Source of the DNA: Fagopyrum homotropicum
Lineage: Eukaryota; Streptophyta; Magnoliopsida; Caryophyllales; Polygonaceae
Reading direction: 5' to 3'
Length of the DNA stretch: 64,000 nt
Assembly: GCA_033239125.1 (NCBI GenBank)
Contig: BSWB01000003.1
Location: forward strand, 111,434,320-111,498,319
The position numbers were made by a program, and so were the translations under genes. Positions within the stretch are counted from its first letter, which is position 1. Each line of letters begins with the position of its first letter. Below are positions 42,291 to 52,349 of this stretch, in pieces. Below the pieces are notes generated by a model. That model saw only the letters and a list, made by a program, of their open reading frames with translations, ran no database searches and was not told the origin of the DNA.

Positions 42291-42308
42291 TGGCGCCGTT
42301 GCCGGGGA
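42291..42308 (+). other. Primer binding site of element F (tRNA-Asp)
   Basis: TGGCGCCGTTGCCGGGGA matches the complement of the 3' end of plant tRNA-Asp(GUC), the usual Athila primer. Confidence 0.9.
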
Positions 42309-42363
42309 GTTTTGTTGTGTTTTTATTTCTTTCTATTATTGATTATTGGTTTGGACCGTTTTT

Positions 42364-44605
42364 ATGGTTCAAACCCGTGCTACTAACTCCGGAATTGTTC
42401 CTTTTGATCCAGAGATTGAGAAAACACACATCCGGCGACATAAACAACAACTCCGAGAAGCGATGGCCAACCAAACACTTTGCCAACTCACGCAGCCGGA
42501 CTTGACTCAACACCCTCTTGCGGTTACTATACCGACAATAGGGGAAGGTGTCAATTTCGAGCTCAAGCCGGGGCTGATCCACTTGCTCCCATCATTCCAT
42601 GGGCAAAGTGGTGAGGTCCCCTTCAAGCATCTTGGAAAGTTTCATACCGTGTATATGAGCATGAAACCGGCCAATATTACGGAAGAGAAAATCAAGATGA
42701 GGGCGTTCAGTTTCACGCTCAAGGATGGAGGGATGATTGTTACTACCACCTCCTATCCGGGAGCATCGACACTTGGGAGAATCTCAACAAGACGTTTCTA
42801 GAGAAGTACTTTCCAGCCAAGAAGGCCAATAGCTTGAAGAAAGCTATAAGCAACATCGAACAAGAGGCGGACGAGACTCTCTATGAGTACTTCGACAGTT
42901 TGCACGCCTCCGATCTAGCTGTCCTTTTCATGGGTATTCGACTCAGGATCTAGTCTTGTACTTGTACAATGGCTTGCTTGACAACGAAAGGAGGATCGTC
43001 GATGCTGCTTGTGAAGGTAACATTCTTAATTCCGCTTCTAACCTTGCTTTGGAAAAGATACAGGAACTAGCTGTGGGAACTCGGAACTTCGGAAGGACTT
43101 CTTCCAAGAGAGGAGTTCATGCCATTAATCCTGGGAAAAGTGAGATCTCAACTGAACTTACTGAGCTGAAAGAGATGGTGAAGAGATTGACACTTATGGG
43201 AACTCCACAACAACTTAAGGCATGTGGAGTTTGTGCCGACCCCTACCACCCAACGGACATGTGCCCTCAAGTCCAGGATGACGATACTCAGGTGAATGCA
43301 GTGGGCTATGGACAACAACAGCAGCAAAGGCCACAAAATGATCCATATGCGTAAAATTTCATGCCAAATTGGCGTGATCAACAAAACTTTCATTGGAGGG
43401 ATTAACAAAACCAACAGCAGCAGCCCCAAAAAGGTAAGTATCAATCAACTGAGGATATGCTGCAGGTTTTGACTAAGCATTTTGCTACTCATGTCCAAAC
43501 AACAGAATCCAACATCAAGAACCTTGAGAAACAGGTTGGGAAAATGGAAGAAGCCATTACAAGGATCGAAGCTAGATCCGCCGGAGGATTGCCTTCCCAA
43601 CCAGTGATAAACCCCAAGGAGAATGTTAGTGCACTAACATTGAGGAGTGAGAAGCAAATCCAACAGAAAACAACAATAGAGGGGAGGAACAAACCCTTTG
43701 ACGAGTTCCCCGCCCCCACAGCCGCACCTACGGCTGCAACTACGCCAAGCCTTGAGCAGACGCCGCCCCTGCGGCTGGAGGTCACCGCCCCTGCGGTGAC
43801 AACCCTGATCCGCCCCTGCGCCTGCAAGCTGACGCCCCTGCGGAAAACTCGACAGAGAGTTCTACTGAGAAGGATTCATACATCCGACCTGAGCTTCCAC
43901 CCTTATACTCTGAGAAACCACCAGCGCCCTTCCCCGAGGCACTAAAGGAGAGAAGAATAATCGAGGACAAGCATCTCTTTGAGACCTTCTCCAAATCGAC
44001 ATAAACATCCCTCTCCTTAAGTTGGTGAAAAATATTCCTAAATATGCACGTTTCTTGAAAGAACTCTGCACCATCAAGAGGAATCAAAAGCTAAAGGGGA
44101 AACAAAAAGTGCAAGTGAGCGAGCATGTGTCCGCCGTTTTCCAACGTAGAATGCCCAAGAAATGTAGCGATCCGGGCATGGTAAGCATTCCTTGTGTTAT
44201 AGGGGAAATCCATTTTGACAAAGCTATGCTTGAATTTGGTGCTTCTATTAATGTCCTTCCATACTCCATATATAAATAACTTGGCCTTGGGCCATTAATT
44301 GAAACACGGATTGTAGTACAACTTGCTGATAGATTTAATGTTTACCCGAAAGGGATTATTGAGGATGTATTAGTAATGGTAGATAATTTGATTTTCCTGC
44401 TGATTTCTGTGTAATGGACATGGAAAATGACTCGCATGCTGCACCGATATTATTGGGGAGACCATTCCTAAAAACTGCTAGGCTAAAACCGATTATGTTA
44501 GTGGCAAACTTACCATGGAGTTTGATGAGGAAGTAGTTGAATTTGACATCTATGATGCAATGATATTTCCTATTGATGATCAATCTTTTTGTGCCATTGA
44601 TATTA
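42364..44605 (+). pseudogene. Element F gag and protease (broken)
   Basis: Start MVQTRATNSGIVPFDPEIEK. The capsid region follows (FSFTLKDGG, then in another frame TWENLNKTFLEKYFP), with stops at ~42800 and ~42950. 42956-43354 carries a CCHC knuckle (CGVCADPYHPTDMC) and a Gln-rich tail. 43457-43860 is a Glu/Lys-rich coiled region and a linker encoded by CCGCCCCTGCGG repeats (43720-43850). Protease at 44022-44605: EFGASINVLP, with Glu where DLGAS is usual, then LLGRPFLKTA near 44460 in a second frame. The MITE interrupts the frame right after the protease. Several stops and frameshifts; not functional. Confidence 0.82.
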
Positions 44606-45340
44606 GAAAAAATGATCAAGAATAATACCAACTATGAGGTATGAACCAAAAATAATACGAACTTTAAAAATTACTAATTGGTATATAAACTATTTCACAT
44701 TAAACTAATTTTGATACGGGGTAAAATTATGGCTAATTTTATTACATAAATCGCCCATAACTTTTTAAATCACACAAAACTATCCCTACATTATATTTTC
44801 TTTCAAAAACCACCCATATTATTTTTGTACACCTAACAAAATATATAAAAAATGTTAGTTATCAATTTATTCTTAATTATTTTAGGTCATTTATTTAAAA
44901 TACAACTATAAGAATGATTGAGAAGTTTTAAAACTTTAAAAATAAAAATTTGGATAAAAGATCCATACTTGATGACATCCCCACAAAATTTTGGTATAAA
45001 ATAAGATTAATTTTTGAATTTTTATAATTTAAACATCAAATGTATATTTTTTCCACAAATTTATGTTAAATGTATTATTTTTAAGATTTCAAATTACACA
45101 ATGTTCACCCCGTATACAAAAATAACATGGGTGATTTTTGAAAGAAAATAAAACATAGGGGTCATTTTGTGTAATTTAAAAAATATATGGGCGGTTTTTA
45201 TAATAAAATTTGGTTAGATTTTCACCCCGTATCAAAATTGGTTTAGTGTAAAATAGTTTGTATGTCAAATAGTAATTTTTAAAGTTTGTATTATTTTTTG
45301 TTCATATCTCATAGTTGGTATTATTTTTGGTCATTTTTCC
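44606..45340. mobile_element. Mutator-type MITE, 735 bp, in element F pol
   Basis: Terminal inverted repeats (left GAAAAAATGATCAAGAATAA; right end reads GGAAAAATGACC on the other strand) extend for at least 150 bp. Flanked by a perfect 9-bp duplication TTGATATTA (44597-44605, 45341-45349), as for Mutator elements. No coding capacity. Pol sequence is continuous across it when the insert is ignored. The ends differ from those of the 18.2-kb element. Confidence 0.9.
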
Positions 45341-45349
45341 TTGATATTA

Positions 45350-47236
45350 TTGAACCTTTTGTGCAAGATGTTTTTGATATTTTTGAAAATGACGAATTGA
45401 AAAATATAATTGAGCATGACATTGATGATCGTAATTCAGAATATGCATTGACAACTAGCATGAAAGAGGTCTTAGCCCAATTGGATGGGCACAAGAGGTT
45501 ATCTATCTTCACTTTGGCCATTGGGCCCACTTTACTAACCCCAAGCTAAAAGCTTGCTCCATCTATAGTGCAGGTACCGGAGATAGAGTTGAAAGACCTT
45601 CCACCTCACCTCAAGTATGCATTTCTAGGGGACAACAACACACTACCGGTGATCATCTCCAACAAGTTGACAACCGGTCAAGAGGACAAGTTGGTGAAAG
45701 TGTTGAAAGAACACAAGACAGACCTTGGATGGACCATTGCGGACATCAAAGGGATAAGTCAATCCACTTGCATGCATAGAATTCTACTTGAGGAAGAGGC
45801 GAAACCATCTAGGCAACCTCAACGAAGGTTGAACCCGCCAATGATGGAAGTGGTCAAAAAGGAGGTATTGAAGCTCCTCCAAGCGGACATGATTTTCCCC
45901 ATCTTGGATAGCAAGTGGGTTAGTCCAACCCAAGTAGTTCCAAAGAAGGGGGTAATCACCATGGTGGAGAATCCGGAGAGATGGTCCCAAGCAAGACACA
46001 AACCGGTTGGAGAGTTTGCATTGACTACCGCAAACTCAACAAGGTAACACGTAAAGACCACTTTCCATTACCTTTTATTGACCAAATGTTGGAATGTCTT
46101 GCAGGTCATCCATACTATTGCTTTCTGGACGGATATTCGGGCTACTTCCAAATAGCCATTGCTCCGGAAGATCAAGAAAAGACAATGTTCACGTGTCCAT
46201 TTGGCACTTTTGCATACCGCGGAATGCCATTTGGACTTTGCAATGCCCCCGACACCTTCCAACGGTGCACGATAAGTATTTTCTCCGAATATATAGAGAA
46301 CTTTATTGAAGTTTTTATGGATGATTTTACCGTCCATGGAAATAGTTTTGATGCATGTCTAGGACATTTAAAACTCGTTCTTGAAAAATGTGTTGAAACG
46401 AATTTAGTTCTTAATTCGGAAAAGTGTCATTTCATGGTTGAACAAGGAATAATGCTAGGACATGTGATATCCTCAAAAGGGACAGAGGTAGATAAGACGA
46501 AAGTTGATGTTATTCAAAGTTTACCTTATCCTACTAACATTCGGGAAATCCGTTCTTTTCTTGGTCATGCAGGTTTTTACCGACGGTTCATCAAAGACTT
46601 TTCAAAGATCTCGGCACTATTGTGTGAATTACTCAAGAAAGACGTCACCTTGATAGTGTATGAAAGTTGCAAGAAAGCTTTCGACACTTTGAAGGCATGT
46701 CTCACTAGTGCACCAATCATTCGGTCTCCGGATTGGGAGAAGCCTTTCAAGATTATGTGTGATGCCAGCGACTACGCTGTAGGGGCTGTCTTAGGATAGA
46801 AAGACGGAAGAGCCTCACACGTCATCCATTATGCATCTATGACGCTTAATGGAGCACAAAGGAATTACTCCACCACCGAGAAGGAGATGCTAGCGGTGAT
46901 TTTCACACTCGAGAAGTTCAGACAATACCTTCTTGGAGTAAAGGTAATTATTTTTACTGACCATGCAGCTCTTAGGTACCTCATTGCGAAAAAGGAGGCA
47001 AAGCCAGGGTTGATTCGGTGGATGCTCCTTCCAAGTGAGTTCAACCTAGAGATACGGGACAAGAAGGGGGCTGAGAACCTGGTGGCCGATCATTTGAGCA
47101 GGCTAGTGAAGGAAGAAGAAGACCCAGCCAAGGGAAAGGAAATAGTTGGAAGTTTTCTAGACGACACCTTCTACACAACCCTTTGTTGTGTAACCGCCCC
47201 TGCGCCTCAAGAAACCCGCCCCTGCGGCTCGAACTA
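45350..47236 (+). pseudogene. Element F PR-RT linker, RT and RNase H
   Basis: PR-RT linker to ~45550, RT start at 45568 (ELKDLPPHLKYAFLG), then a frameshift near 46000. 45981-46799 is open: GWRVCIDYRKLN, PFGLCNAPDTFQRC, the FMDD catalytic box near 46315, RRFIKDFSKI and the RNase H start CDASDYAVGAVLG, ended by TAG at 46797-46799 in place of a Gln codon. RNase H continues to the ADHLSRL block (~47100). The last codons before the stop at 47235 are encoded by CCGCCCCTGCGG-type repeats. Close relative of element G pol. Confidence 0.87.
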
Positions 47237-48650
47237 GGCGCCCCTGTGGAAATGTCGACAGAGGTTTGTCTTAAACTCCAATCTTTTAAGCCCTGGTTTG
47301 CTGACATTGTAAACTTCATTGTTAGGAGTGAGTACCCTGCAGACTTCACCAAGGCACAGCGAGAGAAGGTGAAGGCCGAAGCTCGACATCACGTTTGGGA
47401 CGATCCCTACCTTTGGAAGCATTTTAGTGATCAAGTAATCCGCCGTTGCATCCCGGACAATGAGGTACAATCTGTACTTACATTCTGTCATTCTGAAGCA
47501 TGTGGAGGGCATTTTGGGGCCAACAAAACTGCAAGAAAGGTTTTGGATGTAGGGTTCTATTGGCCACACATTTTTAGAGACGCTTTTGAATTCTGCAAAG
47601 TGTGTGATATGTGTCAAAGAGTAGGTAACATCTCCAGGAGACATGAAATGCCTCAATCCTCTCTTATATTTTGTGAAATATTTGATGCTTGGGGATATAT
47701 TTCATGGGTCCTTTTCCTACTTCTTTTGGACACACATATATATTACTTGCGGTGGACTATGTTTCCAAGTGGGTGGAAGCAAAGGCCACCAAAACTTATG
47801 ATTCTAAAGTGGTTGTAGCTTTTCTTAAGGATAATATTTTTGCAAGATTTGGAATCCCGAAAGCCTTGATAAGTGATAGGGGCCCCCATTTTTGCAACAA
47901 AACAATCACCGCTCTTCTTTAGAACTACCACGTCCACCAACGAGTGTCGACATCCTAGCATCCGCAAACAAATGGCCAAGCGGAGGTGTCCAACCGGGAA
48001 ATCAAAACCATCCTTGAAAAGACGGTTTCTCCCGAAAGGAAGGATTGGAGCTTGAGACTAAACGACTCTTTATGGGCATACCGGACGGCATATAAGACTC
48101 CTATAAGGATGTCTCCATTCCGGCTTGTGTCTGGAAAAGCTTGCCACCTACCGGTGGAGCTTGATCACAAGGCATGGTGAGCGGTAAAGAAGTGCAAGAT
48201 GAATGTAGAGGAGGTGGGAGAATTCCGAAAACTCCAACTACAAGAGCTGGAGGAATTGAGACTCGATGCATATGACCATGCCACAACATACAAAGATTAG
48301 ACCAAAGCGTGGCATGACCGAAACATCCTCCAGAAAGACTTCAAGGTAGGTAACAAAGTCCTTCTCTTTCAATCACGTTTGAAGCTTTTTGCACGTAAGT
48401 TGTGTTCAAGGTGGACATGTCCGTTCGTGATAGCTGAGGTGTACCCTCATGGTACTGTGGATCTCTACGATCCACAAACGCACAAGGTTTTCAAAGTCAA
48501 TGGACAAAGGCTCAAGCCTTACCTTGAAGGAGTGAAGAACGGCTCATTGATAAGATGGTACTGGAGGAGGCTCAAGCAGAGAAGTAGGGTCCCTACGTCG
48601 AGCCAACGACGTAAAGCAAAGGCGTTGCTCAGGAGGCAACCCGAAGGAAT
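47237..48650 (+). pseudogene. Element F integrase (frameshifted)
   Basis: H/H/C/C finger (CHSEACGGHFGANKTARK; CKVCDMCQRVGNIS), a frameshift at ~47690, then the core: [30 protein letters not shown], and after further breaks [17 protein letters not shown], so the DDE residues are all still present. C-terminal domain at 48379-48600 (LFQSRLKLFARKLCSRW; KVNGQRLKPYLEG). Stops at ~47920, ~48180 and ~48300. After pol comes a GGAGGCAACCCGAAGG block (48631-48646), shared with G and A. Confidence 0.85.
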
Positions 48651-48986
48651 AAGAAGAGGAGCTTCTGTCAAGGAAACCGCCCTTGCGGCTCATTGTCACC
48701 GTCCCTACGGTGACACATTTGCCCAACGCCGCCCTCGGCGCTGGGCCTGCGTCTGCCAGAACCTTGTCACCGCCCCCGCGGTGACATCCCTACGCCCCTG
48801 CGGCGGCTACCCTTGATACGCATCCTCAGCCCCCCCCCCCTATTCCTTGTCACCGCCCCCGCCCCTACGGGTCTACCCAAAAAAGAAAAAAAAAAAGAAA
48901 TTCAAAAATCCACCTACACCTAACCCACCAACCCCTCTCTCTCCCCTCACCTACCACTCATCTCTACCAACTCGCCCTCTCTCACA
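48651..48986 (+). other. Spacer between integrase and extra ORF of element F
   Basis: Dense palindromes: TGTCACCGTCCCTACGGTGA (~48693), TGTCACCGCCCCCGCGGTGA (~48764). A run of C lies at ~48828-48840 and an A-rich tract at ~48880-48900. A pyrimidine-rich leader precedes the ATG at 48987. Confidence 0.6.
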
Positions 48987-49873
48987 ATGCCCTTGAGCCC
49001 CTCTCTACCTCCATCGCAAACCACACCTCTCACGCCCCTACGCCACCTCCTCAATGCCACCGCCATGCCGGAGGACGCCCCTGCGCCACCTCTCTCTCGC
49101 CCAACCGTCACAATCCCTCAATCTCTCAAAACTTTCAACCCTAACCCCTACTACACTCCTCCCCTCTCACAAACGCTCTCCACCACCTCCGGCGACATCA
49201 CCTCGAGCCAAGAGCCACCGGAACACTCTCCAGCCCCACCACCTTCGCAGCTGTCAGAAAATCACCCTCTGCACTTCTCCTACCCCTGCGCCTGCAAGGA
49301 TCCGCCCCTGCGCCTCACCGGCCCTGCGCATCCACCAGCCGCCCCTACGGAAATAGCAACAGAGGGTTCGTCTTCTTTCTCTGTTTTTGAAATTACTAAT
49401 TCTTTTGCTTGAAAACTTGCAAGAATGGAACCACAGAGGAAGTATAAGATATCTGAGGCTGAGAAAACTCGTTACGGGATTGTGCAAGATCGGGTTGTGT
49501 ATGCAACTCGGTTTTTGCACATTCCCACATTAGAGAAGCTTGGCATGTTGGAGTGCATGCAATCCTTCCTCACCAACACTGGGATCAGAGACTTTCTAAA
49601 GAAGAGTGCTCCAATGTACCCCGAGCTCAGCCGACAATTCATTGCCACCTTCACCATGGAAAAAGAAGACCACGTGTGTGTTGGACTTTCCTTCAAGTTC
49701 AACAAACAGAAATACACACTGGACTACTCTCAGCTGCAAGAGGCCTTTGGGGTGACCCTCTGCCCCTCCGAGAATTGGTGGGACCCCATTCCGACCCCCG
49801 ACGTATGTGAGTTTTGGCAGGCCGCCACAGGATCCGAGTTTAATGCCGGGGGTGAGTATTCCAACAAACTCAC
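48987..49873 (+). pseudogene. Element F extra ORF (Athila ORF-1-like), N-terminal half
   Basis: One frame from ATG 48987, with an in-frame TGA at 49410-49412 (probably from CGA, since FARKLARME is the natural reading). Residues 1-140 are Pro/Ser/Thr-rich and partly encoded by CCGCCCCTGCGG repeats. After the stop comes the folded part: ...IPTLEKLGMLECMQSFL..., SRQFIATFTME, LDYSQLQEAFGV. This has the same order as the G protein (LEPTLEFVSSFSY; VPLEIWREIFGF). Element G is inserted at 49874; the frame resumes at 61722. The function of this family is unknown. Confidence 0.7.
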
Positions 49874-51645
49874 TGATAGCATGAATTATAGTCTATATTT
49901 TGGGGTTTGTTTGGACGTTTTATCTTTCATAATCTGCATGTTTGCATGTGCATTATGTGATTTTACTACCATTTCATCTACCTTTGCGAGGATCGAGGTC
50001 TACACCTAGTTTTGTTGTAATTGCAGGTAATTTGGTACGTTTTGCATAAAAAAGGAGCGAAAGGAATCATGAGTCATTTAGAGCTACATCCAGGAAGCAT
50101 AGCCATGGATTAAAGATTTACTTTGGACCAGTTTTGAGAGATTTCGCATTCAGTTGTGACTCACCTCGGTTGACCAGAGATTCACCTCGACCGAGGTGAT
50201 CCAGAGACGCCGACTCGACCGAGGCGAATACCTAGGACGCGGCGAGAATATTTTATTCTTGGCTGAGATCTTTTAAAATTGGAAAGTGATCTTATATTTT
50301 TGGGCTTGGCCCCTGGAAGGAAGGAGATATGCAGAATCATATATTTTACCTATATTTATGGGAAAATATCTTTCTAAGATTTATTATCTTTGGAGGGTTA
50401 TTTTCCTATAAAAAGGGTTGGATTTCCACAATTCCAGGAGGCCGCATACGATCCGCTTAGAGCTGGACATCACGCTATACCGTCGATCAGGGTTTATAGC
50501 ACACAGCAGCAGCACCCTACTCCAGTTGGGAGAGATTTGAAGAACCTTTTTGAAGGTTGAAGGAAGGTTGAAGTCCATAGCTTTTATAGCTTTTTGGAGG
50601 GTTTTGTAAGATTGTCTTCAATTCCCTCACTTGTTGTCTTGTCTTGTTGGATTGCGATCCAAGGAACGCTTTGTTGTGATATTTGATTCAGTCATTGAAG
50701 TCTTTTTCATTAAATTCTTCTTGTTCAAATATTCACCTTCTTCCCATATATTTAATACTTTCATAATGATGATGAGTGGCTAATTTCCTTGTGTGATTCT
50801 AGGGTGATTGGCTGAAGGTTGTGGGAAAAACAATGATAGAATAATCTTAGATTCCAGTAGGATCCTGAAAGTTCGAGTCTTTAACCTTAACCCTAAGCAT
50901 CTCGTTCAGTCGATGAACATCTCGGCCGGGGTGGAAACTGGCTGACCGAGGTGACTTATCTGATCCATAACTGAGAGTTAAGTGTTAGAGTTTGCCAAAT
51001 CCTATTCTTATTACACATTTCCTGGTTCAAAGCAAGCTTAGGATGAGACTTACCCGGTAATTCCTTAGTTTGTGTACCAACGATCATAAGTGTAGGTAAT
51101 AAAGGTTTATCCTTTATTGGGGTTTGAGTGTGCTTCCATCCCATCTTTGTGAGTTAGCCTGAGACTTACCCGGTAAAGGTTGATTCTATTCACTTAGATG
51201 GTGTGTTAGTTTGAGGTTATAGTTCTTTATCTTGATTCCTTGAGACTTACCCGGTAATAGGAGTTACGGTTTAAGATTAGTGTGTAGTGAGACTTACCCG
51301 GTGATCTACTCCACTTTAGAAACACCTTCCCCACGCAAAAATCTCACCCTTGTCCGCTTATCTATAGATCTTGAGTTGGAACCACAACTAGATGCTTTAA
51401 TCCCTAGAATTACATGTTTGCTTTATTGACTTCTTATTCATCTTTGATTGTGTTAATCGCTCTTGTGGTTAGTATTGACATAAGCACACCGTATTGACTT
51501 TGTTTCACCGAGTCCCTGTGATCGACCCCTGGAATTTTCTTGCTTTTACTACGATTGACCCGTACACTGCGGGTTCGCATCCTTGTTTTAAGCTTAAGTC
51601 TAGGGTTATAAATTTAAAGCTTGCACACACCGTTTGGAGCGAACA
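49874..51645 (+). repeat. 5' LTR of element G
   Basis: TGATAGCATGAATTATAGTC... to GGAGCGAACA. Palindrome cluster at 50163-50230, TATAAAAA at 50407-50414, four GAGACTTACCCGGT sites (51045, 51161, 51242, 51289), U5 block TACACTGCGGGTTCGC at 51563-51578. Confidence 0.95.
50407..50414 (+). promoter_or_regulatory. TATA box of the G 5' LTR
   Basis: TATAAAAA, 533 bp into the LTR and ~210 bp after the palindrome pair; duplicated in the 3' LTR at 60478-60485. Confidence 0.7.
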
Positions 51646-51651
51646 AGTTTT

Positions 51652-51669
51652 TGGCGCCGTTGCCGGGGA
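51652..51669 (+). other. Primer binding site of element G (tRNA-Asp)
   Basis: TGGCGCCGTTGCCGGGGA, six bases after the LTR; same as element F. Confidence 0.93.
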
Positions 51670-51770
51670 CTTGATCTAGACCGAGCCGGTACGGTTTGCT
51701 CTTAGGGCGCTTGCCCCGTTTCATTTAACCACTCTACTTGAGTGACTTTTGCAGGTTCTTTCTTAGGTAT

Positions 51771-52349
51771 ATGCGAAGAACCCGCGCTGGGAAGGAAATC
51801 GTTCCTTACGATCCCGAACCAGAAAAGACATACAAGTGACGCTTAAGAGAAGCGAAGATGGCCCAACAAGACGATCGTGATCTTGCGGCCCAATTGAAAG
51901 AGGCGCTAGAGCTGCTACGCCTCAGCAAGGAAGAACTCAGGCAAGAGAAAGAAGAGAATCGCACCAAGACTGCAGCAATCGAAGCTGAGATAGCAGTCAT
52001 ACGAGACCAGATTCTACTTCGACCGAGGGAAGATCCTCCTGTTGACCCGCGACCGAGGCAGATTCCAGTACCTGACGCCCCGGCCGATGTACTTCCACCT
52101 CGGATGCCAGTCCGAGATGTTCTTCTTGCAGGAATCCCACAAACCCTAGGTCAAAGGATGGACCCTAATCAACAGCTGAGGCGTCCAGGAGTGAACGTAG
52201 GAGATCCAGCAGATCATGACTACGAACTTCGACCGCAAGTTCTAGCCATGATTCGCCAATGCCAATTCGGAGGGCTAGAGAAAGAGTCGCTGCATCAACA
52301 TCTTCAAAACTACGAGATCTTGATGGAAACCTTGCGACCCCCCCAGAAT
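51771..52349 (+). pseudogene. Element G gag, N-terminal part (stop and frameshift)
   Basis: ATG at 51771 (MRRTRAGKEIVPYDPEPEK, parallel to the F gag start). TGA at 51837-51839 sits where F has Arg, so CGA to TGA is likely. The frame continues from 51840 through a Glu/Lys-rich coiled coil and a linker with palindrome-derived codons to the capsid start, then is lost in a run of seven C (52338-52344): downstream capsid codons lie in another frame. A shortened product from the internal ATG 51858 is conceivable. Confidence 0.85.

Noticed and set aside
40956..49350. GC-rich repeats taken as a CRISPR array or tandem satellite
   Set aside because: Spacing is irregular, units are single and scattered, and the genome is plant nuclear.
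42291..51669. TGGCGCCGTTGCCGGGGA strings as tRNA gene pieces
   Set aside because: They are 18-nt primer sites next to LTR ends with no cloverleaf around them.
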